Shown: positions 1 through 11,887, counted from the first letter of the stretch. The stretch is DNA of 64,000 bases from Shinella sumterensis (GCF_004514425.2 NZ_MYFN02000003.1:310001-374000), one strand, 5' to 3'. The notes: generated by a model not told the origin, from the sequence alone. Translations and numbers: made by a program.

Positions 1-764
1 CCGTCCATGCGGATATTGCCGAAACGCACATCCGCCTGCGGGTTTTCGCCATAGGTAATGACCTTGCGGTCCTCGATGCGGCTGACCATGGCCTGCACTT
101 CGGGATGATCCAGGCACATCACGCCGAAGCCATAGAACGGCACGTTTTCGACGAACTGGCGGAACGCGGCGCGAACCGCGTCGAAATTGCCGTAGTGGTC
201 GAGATGTTCGGGGTCGATATTGGTGACGATGGCGATATCGGCCGGAAGCTTCAGGAAGGTGCCGTCCGATTCGTCGGCCTCCACCACCATCCACTCGCCC
301 TCGCCCAAGCGGGCATTGGTGCCATAGGCGTTGATGATGCCGCCATTGATGACGGTCGGGTCGAGGCCGCCGGCCTCCAGCAGCGTCGCGACCATCGAGG
401 TCGTCGTCGTCTTGCCGTGCGTGCCGCCGATGGCGATGGCATTGCGGAAGCGCATCAGCTCGGCCAGCATTTCGGCCCGGCGCACGACGGGCAGCAGCTT
501 TTCGCGCGCCGCGATCAATTCCGGATTGCTTTTCTTGATGGCGGTGGAGACGACGACCACTTCCGCCTCACCGAGATTTTCCGCCTTGTGGCCGACGAAG
601 ACCTCGATGCCCTTCTCACGCAGGCGCTGCACGTTTGCGCTGTCTGCCTGGTCTGAGCCCTGCACCTTGTGGCCGAGATTGTGCAGCACCTCGGCGATGC
701 CGCTCATGCCGATGCCGCCAATGCCGATGAAATGAACGAGCCCTATGCTCTGCGGCATCTTCAT
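1..764 (-). CDS. murC: UDP-N-acetylmuramate--L-alanine ligase (MurC), 3' end cut by window edge
   Basis: MurC adds L-alanine to UDP-MurNAc in the cytoplasm, the first step of stem peptide synthesis. About 254 N-terminal residues are present. A glycine-rich nucleotide-binding segment (GIGGIGMSG, residues 14-22) opens the protein. The Mur ligase ATP loop GTHGKTT follows at about 114-120, and the run [11 protein letters not shown] lies further on. The GTHGKT form of the loop separates MurC from MurD (GTNGKS), MurE and MurF. The ATG overlaps the stop of murG by four bases (ATGA), so the two are probably translationally coupled at the distal end of the visible dcw operon. The C-terminal ligase domain lies outside the window, so integrity cannot be judged. 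Confidence 0.97.
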   Translation of the reverse strand, partial: MKMPQSIGLVHFIGIGGIGMSGIAEVLHNLGHKVQGSDQADSANVQRLREKGIEVFVGHKAENLGEAEVVVVSTAIKKSNPELIAAREKLLPVVRRAEMLAELMRFRNAIAIGGTHGKTTTTSMVATLLEAGGLDPTVINGGIINAYGTNARLGEGEWMVVEADESDGTFLKLPADIAIVTNIDPEHLDHYGNFDAVRAAFRQFVENVPFYGFGVMCLDHPEVQAMVSRIEDRKVITYGENPQADVRFGNIRMD

Positions 765-1882
765 GGCCGTTCTCCCTTGAATTGTGCAATCGTCTTGCCG
801 CCCGCAATAGCCTCTACCATGGAAGCGAGCAAGCGCGTGGCGTCCGGTTTTCCTGCATTTCTGGCGCTCGCGGCCATGGTGGCCATCTTCGCCGGATCAT
901 GCATGGCGCCCGAGACGATCCGCGCCAGGCGCTCCGTCGAAAGCTCCGCCTGCGGGATCACCTTGGCCCCGCCGGCACCCGCCAGGGCCGCGGCGTTGGC
1001 GGCCTGGTCGTGATCGAGCGCATAGGGATAGGGCACGAGGATGGACGGACGGCCGACCACCGAAAGCTCCGAGACCGTGGAGGCGCCGGACCGGCTGATG
1101 ACGAGATGGGCGGCACCGATGCGCGCCGCCATGTCGTTGAAGAAGGGCGAGACATCGGCGGGAATGCCGAGATCGGCATAGCTGCGCACCACCTCGTCCT
1201 TGTCCTCAGTGCGCGCCTGCTGCGTGATCTTCAGCCGCGCGCGGTCCTGCGGCTCCAGCGCCGCGATGGCCGAGGGAATGGCCTTGGAGAAGAACTGCGC
1301 GCCCTGGCTTCCGCCGAACACGACGAGCCGGAATTCGCCGTCCGTCGAGGGCGTATAGGGAACCGCGGCAGCCTCCAGCACGGCCGGGCGTACCGGATTG
1401 CCCGTCGTCACGGTCTTTGCCGCATAGGGGCCGCCCGTCTCCGGCAGGAAGCCGCCTGCAATGGCGCGCACGCGGTTGGCGAGCGCCTTGTTGGCGCGGC
1501 CCATCACGGCATTCTGCTCGTGGATCATCGAGGGGATGCCCATCCCGGTCGCTGCCAGAAGCGGCGGCACGGTGGGGTAACCGCCGAAGCCGACGACGAC
1601 CTTCGGCTTCAGTCGCGCCAGAAGCCGGCGCGCGGCGCGCATGCCCTTCCACAGCGTGAACAGCGACTTGGCGACGCTGACCGGGTTCTTCGAGCCGATC
1701 GTCGCCGATGGCACGATGTGGATTTCGTCGGCGGGGAATTTGCCGGCAAAGCGCTCGGCGCGGCTGTCGGTCACGAGATGAACCGACCAGCCGCCGGCCT
1801 TCAGTTCATGGGCCAGCGCTTCTGCGGGAAAAAGATGGCCGCCGGTACCACCGGCGGCGAGAAGAACGATGCCTTTGCTCAT
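761..1882 (-). CDS. murG: UDP-GlcNAc:undecaprenyl-PP-MurNAc-pentapeptide GlcNAc transferase (MurG)
   Basis: MurG converts lipid I to lipid II at the cytoplasmic face of the inner membrane. The 373-residue product has the usual family length. The N-terminal glycine loop GGTGGH is at residues 11-16. The C-terminal UDP-GlcNAc site appears as [11 protein letters not shown] followed by a DHDQAANA segment. It starts 9 bases after the ftsW stop and overlaps murC by four bases. It is peripheral to the membrane, and no transmembrane segment is seen, as expected for the GT28 family. Confidence 0.98.
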   Translation of the reverse strand: MSKGIVLLAAGGTGGHLFPAEALAHELKAGGWSVHLVTDSRAERFAGKFPADEIHIVPSATIGSKNPVSVAKSLFTLWKGMRAARRLLARLKPKVVVGFGGYPTVPPLLAATGMGIPSMIHEQNAVMGRANKALANRVRAIAGGFLPETGGPYAAKTVTTGNPVRPAVLEAAAVPYTPSTDGEFRLVVFGGSQGAQFFSKAIPSAIAALEPQDRARLKITQQARTEDKDEVVRSYADLGIPADVSPFFNDMAARIGAAHLVISRSGASTVSELSVVGRPSILVPYPYALDHDQAANAAALAGAGGAKVIPQAELSTERLARIVSGAMHDPAKMATMAASARNAGKPDATRLLASMVEAIAGGKTIAQFKGERP

Positions 1883-1891
1883 GCCTGTTCC

Positions 1892-3046
1892 TTATTCGGC
1901 CGCCGCCACGATACCCCCGCGGAAGAGGCTGCGCTCGGACGCGCGCTTTTCCGGGCGGTGGCGGGTCAGCGCCAGGATGAAGCCGGCCGTCACGCAGATC
2001 GCCACCATGGACGAACCGCCATAGGAGATCAGCGGCAGGGTCATGCCCTTGGCCGGCATGAGTTCGAGATTGACGCCGATGTTGATCATCGACTGGATGC
2101 CCATCTGCAGCACGAGGCCGGCGACGGCGAAGCGCGTGAAATCGTTGCGCTCCTTGAAGGCATGATTGAGGCCGCGCATCACCACGAAGGCGAAGATCAG
2201 CACGATGACCATGCAGAAGATGATGCCGAACTCCTCGGCCGCGACCGAGAAGATGAAGTCGGTATGGCTGTCGGGGATGATGCGCTTGACGGTGCCCTCG
2301 CCCGGCCCCTGGCCGAACCAGTTGCCGCGGATGATGGCCTCGCGCGCCGTATCCATCTGAAACGTATCGCCCTCGCCCGTCCAGAACTTGTCGATACGCG
2401 CGGCCACGTGCGGCAGGAGCGTATAGGCCGTGAGAAGGCCGCCGACGGCAGCACCGCCGAGAATGATGATCCACAGCCACGGCATGCCGGCCATGAAAAA
2501 CATGCCGCCCCAGACCGCCGCCGTCAGCACCGTCTGGCCGAGGTCCGGCTGGGCGATAAGCAGCGCCGCCACGATGCCGAAGAGGATGATGGCGAAGAGA
2601 TTGCCGGGAATTTCCGGCTGGCGTGCGTGCTCGGAAAAAAGCCAGGCGCAGATGACGACGAAGGCCGGCTTCATGAATTCCGACGGCTGCACGGACAGGC
2701 TGCCGATGGCGAGCCAGCGCCGCGATCCCTTGACCTCGACGCCGAAGAACAGCGCCAGCACCATGGCGGCGAGCGAGGCGACGAGAAGGATCATCGCCGC
2801 GCGCCGCACCTGGCGCGGCGAGAGGAAGGAAATGCCGAACATCACGACGATCGACGGCAGCAGGAAGAAGGCGTGTCGCTTGACGAAGTGGAAACTGTCG
2901 AGGCCGATGCGTTCGGCAACCGCGGGGCTCGCCGCGAAGGACAGCATGAACCCGAGCCCCATCAGAAGGATGAAGGCCGCGAGGAAGAACCGGTCTATCG
3001 TCCAGAACCAGTCCGCCAATGCACCACGTTCGGCGCGACTTACCAT
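1892..3046 (-). CDS. ftsW: Septal peptidoglycan polymerase of the SEDS family (FtsW)
   Basis: FtsW is the SEDS-family glycosyltransferase that works with FtsI to build septal peptidoglycan. The 384-residue product is mostly hydrophobic, with about ten predicted membrane helices. It carries the SEDS-type hydrophilic loop with the residues GNWFGQGPGEG and the following DSHTDFIF segment. I chose the ATG at 3046 because a GAGGGG ribosome site lies 8 bases upstream. A TTG two codons earlier (3052) would also be in frame. A gap of about 106 bases with a hairpin separates it from murD, while murG follows at 9 bases. Confidence 0.96.
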   Translation of the reverse strand: MVSRAERGALADWFWTIDRFFLAAFILLMGLGFMLSFAASPAVAERIGLDSFHFVKRHAFFLLPSIVVMFGISFLSPRQVRRAAMILLVASLAAMVLALFFGVEVKGSRRWLAIGSLSVQPSEFMKPAFVVICAWLFSEHARQPEIPGNLFAIILFGIVAALLIAQPDLGQTVLTAAVWGGMFFMAGMPWLWIIILGGAAVGGLLTAYTLLPHVAARIDKFWTGEGDTFQMDTAREAIIRGNWFGQGPGEGTVKRIIPDSHTDFIFSVAAEEFGIIFCMVIVLIFAFVVMRGLNHAFKERNDFTRFAVAGLVLQMGIQSMINIGVNLELMPAKGMTLPLISYGGSSMVAICVTAGFILALTRHRPEKRASERSLFRGGIVAAAE

Positions 3047-3095
3047 GATCAAATCCCCTCGTTGAAGGATTTCGGGTCCGCAGCCCTCTCCTCCC

Positions 3096-3123
3096 TCATC
3101 CCCGGGTTCGACCCCGGAGATGA
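3096..3123. repeat. Imperfect inverted repeat between murD and ftsW
   Basis: Arms TCATCCCCGGGT and ACCCCGGAGATGA face each other across a TCG loop, with one bulged C. Hairpins of this CCCCGGG type recur between genes in rhizobial genomes, so this may be a small interspersed repeat. It has no T tract in the minus direction, so it is a poor terminator. It could be a processing or mRNA-stability site inside the dcw transcript. Confidence 0.4.
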
Positions 3124-3152
3124 CGGAAGAGAGGTGGTGCCCGACATCGTCG

Positions 3153-4550
3153 TTAAACCTCGACCAGCATGGATACGCCCGGCAGCGCCGCGACGTGCTT
3201 CACGAAGGCATCGCCTCTGACTTCAAAGTTCTTGTACTGGTCGAAGCTTGCGCAAGCCGGGGACAGCAGAACGGCAACGGGGCCGCCTGCATCCTGCCCG
3301 GCATCGGCAGCCGCGTCCGCGACGGCACGCTCCAGCGTGCCGGCAATCTCGAAGGGAACCCGGTCGCCGAGCGTCGCCGCAAAGGCTGGCGCCGCCTCGC
3401 CGATCAGGTAGGCCTTGGCGATGCGCGGAAAGAAGCCGCCGAGGGTGGTGATGCCCCCCTCCTTCGGCACGCCGCCGGCAATCCAGTAGATGCGCTCGAA
3501 GCTCGACAGCGCGGGGGCGGCGGCATCCGCATTGGTCGCCTTGGAATCGTTGACGAAGAGCACGTCACCCTTGCGGCCGACCGGCTGCATGCGATGCTTC
3601 AGCCCCGGAAAGGTCGTGAGCCCCGCACGGATCTCGTCTTCGCTCACGCCGACGGCAAGGCACGCCGCGATCGCCGCTGCCGCGTTCTGCGCGTTGTGGC
3701 TGCCGCGCAGGGTCTGTATGGCGGAGAGGTCGGTGATCTCCCGCGTCGCCCCGCCCTGCGCCGCAATCAGCCGCGCACCATCGGCATAGATGCCGTCGGC
3801 CAGCACATTGCGCCGGGAAATGCGCACGACCTTCGTGCCGGTCCGCTCGATACGGTCGGCAATCATGGCGCAATGACTGTCGTCGACACCGACAACGGCC
3901 GTCCGGCTGCCGGCGACCAGCCGTTCCTTGACCTCGGCATAGTGCTGCATGGAGCCGTGCCGGTCGAGATGATCGGGCGTCAGGTTGAGCAGGATGCCGG
4001 CGGAAGGATCGAGCGTCGGCGCAAGGTCGATCTGGTAGGACGAGCACTCGACCACGAAGAAGCGCCCGGCCTTCGGCGGATCGAGCGTCAGCACGGCCGT
4101 TCCGATATTGCCGCCGAGCTGCGTGTCGCGGCCGCTTGATTTCAGGATATGCGCGATCAGCGCCGTGGTGGTGGATTTGCCGTTCGTGCCCGTGATCGCG
4201 ATGAACGGGCAATCGGGCGCATGGGCGCGGCGCTCGCGCGCGAAAAGCTCGACGTCGCCGACGATCTCCGCTCCTGCCGCGCGCGCCAGATCGGCGCTCC
4301 AATGCGGCTTGGGGTGGGTCAGCGGCACGCCGGGCGACAGCACCAGCGCGTCGACGCGTGTCCAGTCGAGCGTGCGCAAGTCGCCGGTCCCGATGCCAGC
4401 TGTCGCAGCGTTCTCGACGCTGGCCGGATTGTCGTCCCAGGCCACGACGTCGGCCCCGCCGGCGGCGAGCGCCATGGCCGTCGCAAGGCCCGAGCCGCCG
4501 AGCCCGAAGAGCGCGACCGTCTTTCCCTTGAAGGTGGTGACCGGGATCAT
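3153..4550 (-). CDS. murD: UDP-MurNAc-L-alanine--D-glutamate ligase (MurD)
   Basis: MurD adds D-glutamate to UDP-MurNAc-L-Ala. The 465-residue product has an N-terminal Rossmann-like start (ALFGLGGSG, residues 13-21). The ATP loop GTNGKSTT is at 121-128, and the Mur ligase central and C-terminal domains are in the usual order. The ATG at 4550 follows the mraY stop... in genome order it lies 6 bases downstream of mraY, so the two are tightly linked. All key motifs look intact. Confidence 0.98.
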   Translation of the reverse strand: MIPVTTFKGKTVALFGLGGSGLATAMALAAGGADVVAWDDNPASVENAATAGIGTGDLRTLDWTRVDALVLSPGVPLTHPKPHWSADLARAAGAEIVGDVELFARERRAHAPDCPFIAITGTNGKSTTTALIAHILKSSGRDTQLGGNIGTAVLTLDPPKAGRFFVVECSSYQIDLAPTLDPSAGILLNLTPDHLDRHGSMQHYAEVKERLVAGSRTAVVGVDDSHCAMIADRIERTGTKVVRISRRNVLADGIYADGARLIAAQGGATREITDLSAIQTLRGSHNAQNAAAAIAACLAVGVSEDEIRAGLTTFPGLKHRMQPVGRKGDVLFVNDSKATNADAAAPALSSFERIYWIAGGVPKEGGITTLGGFFPRIAKAYLIGEAAPAFAATLGDRVPFEIAGTLERAVADAAADAGQDAGGPVAVLLSPACASFDQYKNFEVRGDAFVKHVAALPGVSMLVEV

Positions 4551-4556
4551 CGGCTC

Positions 4557-5657
4557 TTACCGCAACTTCAGTGTCGAGAGGCCGACAAGGGCCAGCACGA
4601 CCGCGATGATCCAGAAGCGCACCACGACCTGGCTTTCGGTCCAGCCCTTCTTTTCGAAATGGTGGTGGATCGGCGCCATGAGGAACACGCGCTTGCCGGT
4701 CAGCTTGAACGAAGCGACCTGGATGATGACCGACAGCGTTTCCATGACGAACAGGCCGCCGATGATGGCCATGACGATCTCATGCTTGGTGGCGACGGCG
4801 ACGGTGCCGATCAGGCCGCCCAGCGCCAGCGAGCCGGTGTCGCCCATGAAGATGGCGGCCGGCGGCGCGTTGAACCACAGGAAGCCGAGACCCGCGCCGA
4901 TGACCGCACCGAGCACGACGGCGAGTTCCCCCGTGCCGGGCACGAAATGGATTTGCAGATAGTTCGCAAACACCGCGTTGCCGGCCAGATAGGCGATGAC
5001 GCCGAAGGACGCCGCCGAGATCATCACCGGAACGGTCGCAAGACCATCGAGGCCGTCCGTCAGGTTGACCGCGTTGCCGGCCGCGACGATGACGAAGCCG
5101 CCGAACAGCACGAAGAAGATGCCGAGATTGACCAGCATGTCCTTGAAGAACGGGAAGGTGATGGACGAGCCGAAGGTGGAGCCGGCGGTTCCCGCCGACA
5201 GCGTGGCGCGCATCATGAAATAGGTGGCGATGCCGGCGATCAGGAATTCCAGGCCGAGGCGCGCCTTGCCGGAAAAGCCCTTGTCCGTCTGCTTGGTGAC
5301 CTTCAGATAGTCGTCATAGAAGCCGATGGCGCCGAAGCCGAGCGTGACGAGCAGCGTCGCGACGACATAGACGTTGGAAAGGTCGGCCCAGAGCAGCGCG
5401 CTGCCGACGATCCCGGCAAGGATCATCAGGCCGCCCATGGTGGGCGTGCCGGCCTTCTTGAAATGCGTCTGCGGCCCGTCCGCGCGGATCGGCTGGCCCT
5501 TGCCCTGGCGGATGCGCAGGGAGGAAATGATCATCGGCCCGAACAGGAAGACGATGGTGGCGGAGGTGAACAGCGCGGCGCCGGTCCGGAACGTGATGTA
5601 CCGGAACAGGTTGAACACCGGTACGGTGTTCGCCAGCTCGACGAGCCAAAGGAGCAT
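4557..5657 (-). CDS. mraY: Phospho-N-acetylmuramoyl-pentapeptide transferase (MraY)
   Basis: MraY transfers phospho-MurNAc-pentapeptide to undecaprenyl phosphate to make lipid I in the inner membrane. The 366-residue product is polytopic, with about ten helices. It carries the family motifs [13 protein letters not shown] and, near the C-terminus, HHHFEKKGW. The ATG at 5657 is preceded by a GAAAGGG ribosome site. An in-frame GTG at 5663 is the alternative. A spacer of about 114 bases separates it from murF upstream, the second largest gap within the cluster. Confidence 0.97.
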   Translation of the reverse strand: MLLWLVELANTVPVFNLFRYITFRTGAALFTSATIVFLFGPMIISSLRIRQGKGQPIRADGPQTHFKKAGTPTMGGLMILAGIVGSALLWADLSNVYVVATLLVTLGFGAIGFYDDYLKVTKQTDKGFSGKARLGLEFLIAGIATYFMMRATLSAGTAGSTFGSSITFPFFKDMLVNLGIFFVLFGGFVIVAAGNAVNLTDGLDGLATVPVMISAASFGVIAYLAGNAVFANYLQIHFVPGTGELAVVLGAVIGAGLGFLWFNAPPAAIFMGDTGSLALGGLIGTVAVATKHEIVMAIIGGLFVMETLSVIIQVASFKLTGKRVFLMAPIHHHFEKKGWTESQVVVRFWIIAVVLALVGLSTLKLR

Positions 5658-5771
5658 TGTCACCCTTTCCCCAACAGGTTCCCCGATCGATCCGCGGCGT
5701 GACCGACCGCGCAGGAGAAGCAGATTCCATAAAAGAAGGTCCGGCAGGCGAAAGCCCGGCCGAACCTCACA

Positions 5772-7205
5772 TCAACTTTGGCGTTCCCTCTCGGAGAATG
5801 CCGGATATTTGTCAAGCAGCGCCGCAACGATGCGGCTGAAGCCGGTCCCCTTCGACGACTTCACGACGAGAACGTCGCCCGGCTGCACGCTGTCCACCGC
5901 ATGCAGCGCAAGCGCATCCGCAGTCTCACGGTATTCGATCTCGATGCCCTCGGGCAGCGCATCGCGCAGCGCCGCCATATCAGGGCCGCCCAGCCAGACC
6001 GTCCCTATTCCCGATTCGAGCAGCGGCGCGGCCAGCCCGGCATGAACGGCCTGCGAATGTTCGCCCATTTCCAGCATGTCGCCGAGCACGGCAATGCGCC
6101 GGCCGCCGCCATAGGGTTCGGTATCGCGCAGCAAGGCGATGGCAGCCCCCATGGACGCCGGATTGGCATTGTAGCTTTCGTCGATCAGCGTGAACCACCC
6201 GCCGTCCTTGGCGAGCTGGTAGCGCCGGCCGCGGCCCTTTTCGGGCTGCATCGTCGCAAGCCCGGCCATCGCCTTCTCGATATCGCCGCCGGCAAGATGC
6301 ACGGCGCCGAGCACGGCAACGGCGTTCTCGGCAATGTGCCGGCCGGGCGCGCCCATCGGCACTTCCAGCGTCTGGCCGCCGACGGCAGCCCGCAACAGGC
6401 CGCCCTCCGGGCCGCTGATGAAATCGAGCAGCCGGAACTCGGCATCGGCGGCCGCGCCGAAGCTGTGAATATGCGCGACGCCAACGGCGCGCGCCGCCTT
6501 TTCCAGAAAGCCGAACTGCGCGTTGTCGCGGTTGAGAATCGCGTGCCCGCCGGGCACCACCCCTTCGAATATTTCCGCCTTTGCCGCTGCGATCTCCTCA
6601 AGGTTGCGGAAATTGCCGAGATGGGCCGGCGCGATGGTGGTGATGACGGCGATATGCGGGCGCACCATCGAGACGAGCGGGCGGATTTCGTTGGCATGGT
6701 TCATGCCGACTTCGAAAATGCCGTAATCGGTGTTCTCGGGCATGCGGGCAAGCGTCAGCGGCACGCCCCAGTGATTGTTGAAGGAGGCGACGGAAGCATG
6801 CACGCTGCCGGAGGGGGAAAGCGCCTGGCGCAGCATTTCCTTCGTCGTCGTCTTGCCGACGGAACCGGTGACGGCGATGATCCGTGCGGCCGTGCGGTCA
6901 CGTGCGGCACAGCCGAGATCGACCAGCGCCTGAAGCACATCCTGCACCACGATCATGGGGGTGACGAGACGCCCGAGCGCAGGCAGCTTGCCTTCGCTGA
7001 CCACGAGCAGGGACGCGCCGTTGGCGACGGCGAAGCTTGCATAATCATGCCCGTCGACGCGGTCGCCCTTGATGGCGAAGAAGGCCTCGCCCTGGGCAAT
7101 GGCCCGGCTGTCGATGGAAATGCCGGTGACACCTTGCGGCAGGTTGCCCACAGGCCTGCCATGCATGGCCGCGATCAGATCGGGAGTGGTCCAGAGCCAG
7201 TTCAC
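5772..7205 (-). CDS. murF: UDP-MurNAc-tripeptide--D-alanyl-D-alanine ligase (MurF)
   Basis: MurF adds the D-Ala-D-Ala dipeptide and so completes the UDP-MurNAc-pentapeptide. The product has 477 residues. The ATP loop is GSVGKTTT at about 114-121, followed by the [11 protein letters not shown] segment typical of MurF. The start codon is GTG at 7205, and it overlaps the murE stop by four bases (GTGA). This fixes the start and points to coupled translation. Confidence 0.97.
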   Translation of the reverse strand: MNWLWTTPDLIAAMHGRPVGNLPQGVTGISIDSRAIAQGEAFFAIKGDRVDGHDYASFAVANGASLLVVSEGKLPALGRLVTPMIVVQDVLQALVDLGCAARDRTAARIIAVTGSVGKTTTKEMLRQALSPSGSVHASVASFNNHWGVPLTLARMPENTDYGIFEVGMNHANEIRPLVSMVRPHIAVITTIAPAHLGNFRNLEEIAAAKAEIFEGVVPGGHAILNRDNAQFGFLEKAARAVGVAHIHSFGAAADAEFRLLDFISGPEGGLLRAAVGGQTLEVPMGAPGRHIAENAVAVLGAVHLAGGDIEKAMAGLATMQPEKGRGRRYQLAKDGGWFTLIDESYNANPASMGAAIALLRDTEPYGGGRRIAVLGDMLEMGEHSQAVHAGLAAPLLESGIGTVWLGGPDMAALRDALPEGIEIEYRETADALALHAVDSVQPGDVLVVKSSKGTGFSRIVAALLDKYPAFSERERQS

Positions 7206-8653
7206 CGGGAGAGGCCCTCCAGCGCCTTGCGCAGTTCCGCATGGTCGGAGAAGGGAAGCGTGACGGCGCCCACGGTCTGCCCTTCCTCATGTCCCTTGCC
7301 GGCCACGATCAGCGTGTCGCCCGGCTGCAGCATGCCGACGGCGCTGCGGATCGCCTCCGCGCGGTCGGCGATCTCCGTCGCGCCCTTCGCCGCCGCCATG
7401 ATCTCGGAGCGGATAACGGCCGGAACCTCGGAACGCGGATTGTCGTCGGTGACAATCACCACATCGGCAAGCCGCGTCGCGATCTCGCCCATGATCGGGC
7501 GCTTGCCCTTGTCGCGGTCGCCGCCGCAGCCGAACACCACGACGACGCGGCCGGTGGTGAACGGACGCACGGAGGTCAGCACATTCTCCAGCGCATCCGG
7601 TTTGTGGGCATAGTCGACATAGGCGAGCGCGCCGTTCTTCGCATGGCCAACCAGTTCGAGTCGGCCGGCAGCGCCGACCAGCTTCTCAAGCGCGGCCATC
7701 GCGGTGGCGGCCGGCACACCCGTCGACATGGCGAGACCGGCCGCGACCAGCGCATTCGCCACCTGGAAATCACCCGCCAGCGGGATGTGAACCTCGTGGA
7801 TCTCGTCGCCGGCATGGATTTCGGCGGTCTGCTTGTGGCGGAAATGCTCGACGCGCTTGAGCGTCAGGAAATCTCCCTTGCGGCCGACGGTGCGCACGTC
7901 GAGGCCGGCCTTGCGCGCCGCGTCGATCGCCACGCCCGACCACTCGTCATCGGCATAGATCACCGCAGGCTGGCCCGTCTTCAAAAGCGCATCGAACAGC
8001 CGCATCTTGGAGGCCATGTAGTGCTCGACCGTCGGATGGTAGTCCATGTGGTCGCGGCCGAGATTGGTGAAGCCGCCGGCGGCAAGCGTCACGCCATCGA
8101 GGCGCGACTGGTCGAGGCCGTGGCTGGAGGCTTCCATCGCCGCATGGGTCACGCCGGCATCGGCAAGTTCGGCGAGCAGCTTGTGCAGCGAGACCGGATC
8201 GGGCGTCGTCAGCGAACCGTAATCGTTGCGGCCGGGCGCCACGACACCGGTCGTGCCGATCATCGCGGCGGCATGGCCGGCATGCGCCCAGATCTGACGC
8301 GTGAAGGAGGCGACCGAGGTCTTGCCCGCCGTGCCGGTCACCGCAACCATGGTTTCCGGCTGTCGGCCGTAGAAGCGCGCGGCGGCCAGCGCCAGGAAAC
8401 GGCGCGGAACGGCGACCGGAAAGACGGGGACCGGGACATCGGCGGTTGTGCCCTCGGCGACGACCACGGCGGCGGCGCCGCGCGCGACGGCATCGGCAAT
8501 GAAGCGGCTGCCATCGGCCTTGCTGCCGGAAAGCGCAACGAAGAGATCGCCGGGCTTCACCGTTCGACTGTCGCTGGTAATGCCGCTTACATCAGTCGCG
8601 GCGGCGGTGCCCAGGGTGTCGATGTCGGTTCCGGCGAGGTCACTGATCTTCAT
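7202..8653 (-). CDS. murE: UDP-MurNAc-L-Ala-D-Glu--meso-diaminopimelate ligase (MurE)
   Basis: MurE adds the third residue of the stem peptide. The DNPR motif (within [10 protein letters not shown], near residue 400) is the known signature of the meso-diaminopimelate-adding type, as expected for a Gram-negative. The ATP loop reads GTAGKTS at 107-113, with alanine where many homologues have asparagine. I chose the ATG at 8653 (483 residues, beginning MKISDLAG). The frame stays open to a TTG at 8719 that would overlap the ftsI stop, but that extension does not look like MurE. Confidence 0.97.
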   Translation of the reverse strand: MKISDLAGTDIDTLGTAAATDVSGITSDSRTVKPGDLFVALSGSKADGSRFIADAVARGAAAVVVAEGTTADVPVPVFPVAVPRRFLALAAARFYGRQPETMVAVTGTAGKTSVASFTRQIWAHAGHAAAMIGTTGVVAPGRNDYGSLTTPDPVSLHKLLAELADAGVTHAAMEASSHGLDQSRLDGVTLAAGGFTNLGRDHMDYHPTVEHYMASKMRLFDALLKTGQPAVIYADDEWSGVAIDAARKAGLDVRTVGRKGDFLTLKRVEHFRHKQTAEIHAGDEIHEVHIPLAGDFQVANALVAAGLAMSTGVPAATAMAALEKLVGAAGRLELVGHAKNGALAYVDYAHKPDALENVLTSVRPFTTGRVVVVFGCGGDRDKGKRPIMGEIATRLADVVIVTDDNPRSEVPAVIRSEIMAAAKGATEIADRAEAIRSAVGMLQPGDTLIVAGKGHEEGQTVGAVTLPFSDHAELRKALEGLSR

Positions 8654-8715
8654 TGTCCGCTCTGCAATCTTCGTTGGCGCCGGTCCGTCTCGAATCGGCG
8701 CCTCGTCTTCCCGAT

Positions 8716-10455
8716 TCAATAAGACACAAGCAAGGCAGACCCGTCCTCACCAAATTTCGGCTTTACACCGAGAAGAGCGGCGGAACGGCGAATGATCTCG
8801 CCCACCATCGGCGCGGCGTTGAGGCCGGCGGTGCGGCCACCGCCCTCGCCCGTCTGCGGCGCGTCGATGAAGGTCAGCACGACATATTTCGGATCGTCGA
8901 TCGGGAAGCCGGACAGGAAGGCGTTGAAGTTCTGCGTGTTGGAATAACGCCCGTTCACCACCTTGTTGGCCGTGCCCGTCTTGCCGCCGACATTGAAGCC
9001 CGGCACGAGCGACCGGCGGCCCGAGCCGTCATTGGCATTGAGCTTGAAGAGGTAGCGCATGCTGTCCACGGTCTTCTGCGAAATGACCGCCTTGGCGATC
9101 TCATCCGCTTCCTCGCGGGTGCGCGGCAGGAAGGTCGGATTGATGAGCCTGCCGCCGTTGATGAGCGCGGCACCGGCCACCGCCGTCTGCAGCGGCGTTG
9201 TTGAAACGCCGTGGCCGAAGGAGATGGTGATCGAGTTGATCTTCTTCCATTCGCGCGGCTGGCTCGGCGTCTTGACCTCGGGCAGTTCCGTTTCCATGCG
9301 CGTCAGAAGCCCGAGCCGGGTCAGGAATTCCTTGTGCGCCTCGATGCCGACGACATCGGCCATCTTGGCCGTACCGATATTCGAGGAATACTGGAAGATT
9401 TCCGGAACCGAGAGCACCCGGTGCTTGCCGTGGAAGTCCTTGATGGTGAAGCCGCCGATACGGATTGGCGCACGCGCGTCAAAACTGTCGGTGATCTTCA
9501 CCTTGCCGGAATCGAGCGCCATCGCCGTGGTGAAGGACTTGAAGGTGGAGCCCATCTCGAACGTGCCGTTCGACATGCGGTTCATCCAGCCTTCCTTGGC
9601 GCCTTCGGCCGGATTGTTGGGGTCGTAATCGGGATAGGAGGCCATGGCGAGGACTTCGCCGGTGTTCACGTCGAGAACGACGGCCCCGGCGGCGAGCGCC
9701 TTGTACTTCTCCATGCCATCCTTGACCACGTCGCGCACGATGGCCTGCACGCGCAGGTCGATGGACAGGCGCACCGGCTCCAGCTTGGCGTCGCTCGTCA
9801 TGCCGATGGCGGCAAGATCGGCCAGCCCCTGGCTGTCGATGTAGCGCTCCATGCCGGCAATGCCGCGGTTGTCGATATTGACGTGGCCGACGATATGCGA
9901 GGCCGTGGCACCGCCCGGATAGAAGCGGCGCTTCTCCGGCCGGAAGCCGACGCCGGGAATGCCGAGCGCGAGAATACGGCTCTGCTGCTTGGGCGTGAGC
10001 TGGCGCTTCAGCCACTGGAAGCGGGATTTCGAGGTGAGCTTGCGGTAGATGCCGCGCCGGTCGAGATCGGGCAGGACCGTCGCGAGCATTTCGACGGCCT
10101 CGTCGGCATCGACGATCTTGTGCGGCTCGGCATAGAGCGAGACGGTGCGGATGTCGGTCGCGAGGATTTCGCCGTTGCGGTCGACGATGTCGGGGCGCGA
10201 CGCCATCAGGTGGTCGGCAGGCCCGATGCTGGAGGTCGTTTCAGACGAGGCCATGCCGTATTGCACGAGACGGCCGCCGATGGCCGCATAGGCCACGCCA
10301 AAGCAGCAGATGATGACCGCGACGCGGCTGCGGGCCTGCGATCCCGTACGCTTGCGCGTGCCCTCGAAGGCCGACCCACCCGTGCGGTTGTTGTTGCCGC
10401 CGGCATTGAAGTGCGCCTTGCTCTTGACGTCCATGATGCGGGAGAGAAACGACAT
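8716..10455 (-). CDS. ftsI: Septal transpeptidase, penicillin-binding protein 3 (FtsI)
   Basis: FtsI crosslinks septal peptidoglycan in the periplasm and partners with FtsW. The 579-residue protein has a short cytoplasmic tail and one membrane anchor at about 46-62. A PBP dimerisation domain follows, then the transpeptidase domain. The three catalytic motifs are intact: STFK (303-306), SSN (357-359) and KTGT (492-495). Its ATG overlaps the ftsL stop by one base (TGATG). A class B PBP of ordinary length. Confidence 0.98.
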   Translation of the reverse strand: MSFLSRIMDVKSKAHFNAGGNNNRTGGSAFEGTRKRTGSQARSRVAVIICCFGVAYAAIGGRLVQYGMASSETTSSIGPADHLMASRPDIVDRNGEILATDIRTVSLYAEPHKIVDADEAVEMLATVLPDLDRRGIYRKLTSKSRFQWLKRQLTPKQQSRILALGIPGVGFRPEKRRFYPGGATASHIVGHVNIDNRGIAGMERYIDSQGLADLAAIGMTSDAKLEPVRLSIDLRVQAIVRDVVKDGMEKYKALAAGAVVLDVNTGEVLAMASYPDYDPNNPAEGAKEGWMNRMSNGTFEMGSTFKSFTTAMALDSGKVKITDSFDARAPIRIGGFTIKDFHGKHRVLSVPEIFQYSSNIGTAKMADVVGIEAHKEFLTRLGLLTRMETELPEVKTPSQPREWKKINSITISFGHGVSTTPLQTAVAGAALINGGRLINPTFLPRTREEADEIAKAVISQKTVDSMRYLFKLNANDGSGRRSLVPGFNVGGKTGTANKVVNGRYSNTQNFNAFLSGFPIDDPKYVVLTFIDAPQTGEGGGRTAGLNAAPMVGEIIRRSAALLGVKPKFGEDGSALLVSY

Positions 10456-10844
10456 CAGCGTGCCACCGATCCGGTTTGGATTGTGTCCGTAGCGGAACCA
10501 TTCTTGTTGGACTTCGCCACCTTGTCGTCCTTCTCCGGCTCGAGCGCCGGCAGCTCGGCGGTCGGCATGGGCAGTTCGTTCGGCTGGGCAAGCTGGGTCG
10601 ATTCCGTCGGCACGAGCTTGAGATCGGCCTCGAAGGCCTTCACGAGCCGCGTCAGCCGGTTCGGCTGGGTCAGCAGCGCCCAGTCGGCCTTCAGAAGGTC
10701 GATCGTGTCTTCCTCGAGCTTGATCTCGGCATCGAGCTTACGCACCTCCTCGCGCTTGTTCTCGGCCTGATGCTTGATCGAGTAGGTGACGGTGGCTGCG
10801 GCGGTCATCACCGCGATCATCACGACATCGAGGGTACGGAACAT
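10455..10844 (-). CDS. ftsL: Cell division protein FtsL
   Basis: A small bitopic membrane protein of 129 residues. One transmembrane segment near the N-terminus (about 6-25) is followed by a heptad-rich periplasmic coiled coil (about 28-60) and a polar, proline-rich tail. Its place between rsmH and ftsI is diagnostic for ftsL, which forms the FtsQLB subcomplex that activates FtsWI. Sequence conservation is weak in this family, so the call rests on topology and position. Its ATG at 10844 lies 3 bases past the rsmH stop. Confidence 0.9.
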   Translation of the reverse strand: MFRTLDVVMIAVMTAAATVTYSIKHQAENKREEVRKLDAEIKLEEDTIDLLKADWALLTQPNRLTRLVKAFEADLKLVPTESTQLAQPNELPMPTAELPALEPEKDDKVAKSNKNGSATDTIQTGSVAR

Positions 10845-10847
10845 GGC

Positions 10848-11873
10848 TCAGCTTCCCATCTTTTCGAGGGCGGCAAGGTTTGGCAGGTTGAAGATGGACA
10901 GGTCATCTGTCCCGGCAGGGGCGCTGGTGCGCTCGCCCGCTCTCAGTTTCGCGGACCGGGCGCGCGGATTGACCACGCTTTCCTCGTCGCTGGCGGCGAC
11001 CATAGGGCGCCCGACTGGCGTGAAGGTTGCGGCGCGGTCGTGGACCTCGGGCAGATGCCGCGAGCCCGCCGCCTTGCCGGCGCGATCCTGGAAGAACTTC
11101 TTGACGATCCGGTCTTCCAGCGAATGGAAGCTGACGATGACCAGCCGCCCGCCCGGCTTCAGCGCGCGCTCGGCCGCCAGCAACGCCTGGGCGAGCTCGC
11201 CCAGTTCGTCATTGACGAAGACGCGCAGCGCCTGGAAAACGCGCGTGGCGGGATGGATCTTGTCCTTGGCCTTGCGCGGCGTGGTCAGTTCGATGAGGTT
11301 GGCGAGCTGGCGCGTCGTCGTGAAGGGCTCCTTGGCCCGTTCCCGCTCGATGGCGCGGGCGATGCGCCCCGCCTGCTTCTCCTCGCCGAGAAAACCAAAG
11401 ATGCGGATGAGGTCCGAGACCTTCGCGCGGTTGACGACATCGGCCGCCGAGACGCCCGAGGCGGACATGCGCATGTCGAGCGGGCCGTTCTTCTGGAAGG
11501 AGAAACCGCGCTCGGCTTCGTCGATCTGCATGGAGGAAACGCCGATATCCAGCACGATGCCGTCGAGGCCGCCCGCGGGCGCATGCTCGGCAAGTTCGGA
11601 AAAGCGCGAATGGATGAGCGTGAGGCGCCCGCCGGATGCCTTGACCAGCTCCTGCCCGCCTGCAATCGCATTCGGATCACGGTCGAGGCCGATGACGTTG
11701 GCGCCCTCGGCGAGAATGGCCGACGTATAGCCGCCCGCTCCGAACGTGCCGTCGAGGATCGTCTGGCCGGGCTTCGGCGCCAGCGCCTGGATCACTTCGG
11801 AAAGAAGAACCGGGATGTGACGGACCGGTCCGCCATCGGCCTCGAAAGAGCCTCCGCCAAGATCCGCCGCCAT
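10848..11873 (-). CDS. rsmH: 16S rRNA (cytosine-1402-N4)-methyltransferase (RsmH, MraW)
   Basis: RsmH methylates C1402 in the decoding centre of 16S rRNA using SAM. With the ATG at 11873 the product has 341 residues. It shows HIPVLLSEV near the start, the SAM-binding [13 protein letters not shown] segment, DRDPNAI, and the MraW-type [13 protein letters not shown] run. The frame is open much further upstream, but it then crosses mraZ in another frame. A GGAGAGA ribosome site lies just before 11873. It follows mraZ by 14 bases. Confidence 0.97.
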   Translation of the reverse strand: MAADLGGGSFEADGGPVRHIPVLLSEVIQALAPKPGQTILDGTFGAGGYTSAILAEGANVIGLDRDPNAIAGGQELVKASGGRLTLIHSRFSELAEHAPAGGLDGIVLDIGVSSMQIDEAERGFSFQKNGPLDMRMSASGVSAADVVNRAKVSDLIRIFGFLGEEKQAGRIARAIERERAKEPFTTTRQLANLIELTTPRKAKDKIHPATRVFQALRVFVNDELGELAQALLAAERALKPGGRLVIVSFHSLEDRIVKKFFQDRAGKAAGSRHLPEVHDRAATFTPVGRPMVAASDEESVVNPRARSAKLRAGERTSAPAGTDDLSIFNLPNLAALEKMGS

Positions 11874-11887
11874 CCCGTCTCTCCGTC

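Noticed and set aside
782-3220. Very long open frame on the plus strand opposite murG/ftsW
   Set aside because: It runs antisense to clear mur/fts genes. Its composition (His, Arg, Asp, Gly rich without folds) is what high-GC third codon positions produce on the opposite strand. The same holds for long frames at 4149-5702, 5778-7613, 7241-8722, 9211-10770 and 50087-52720.
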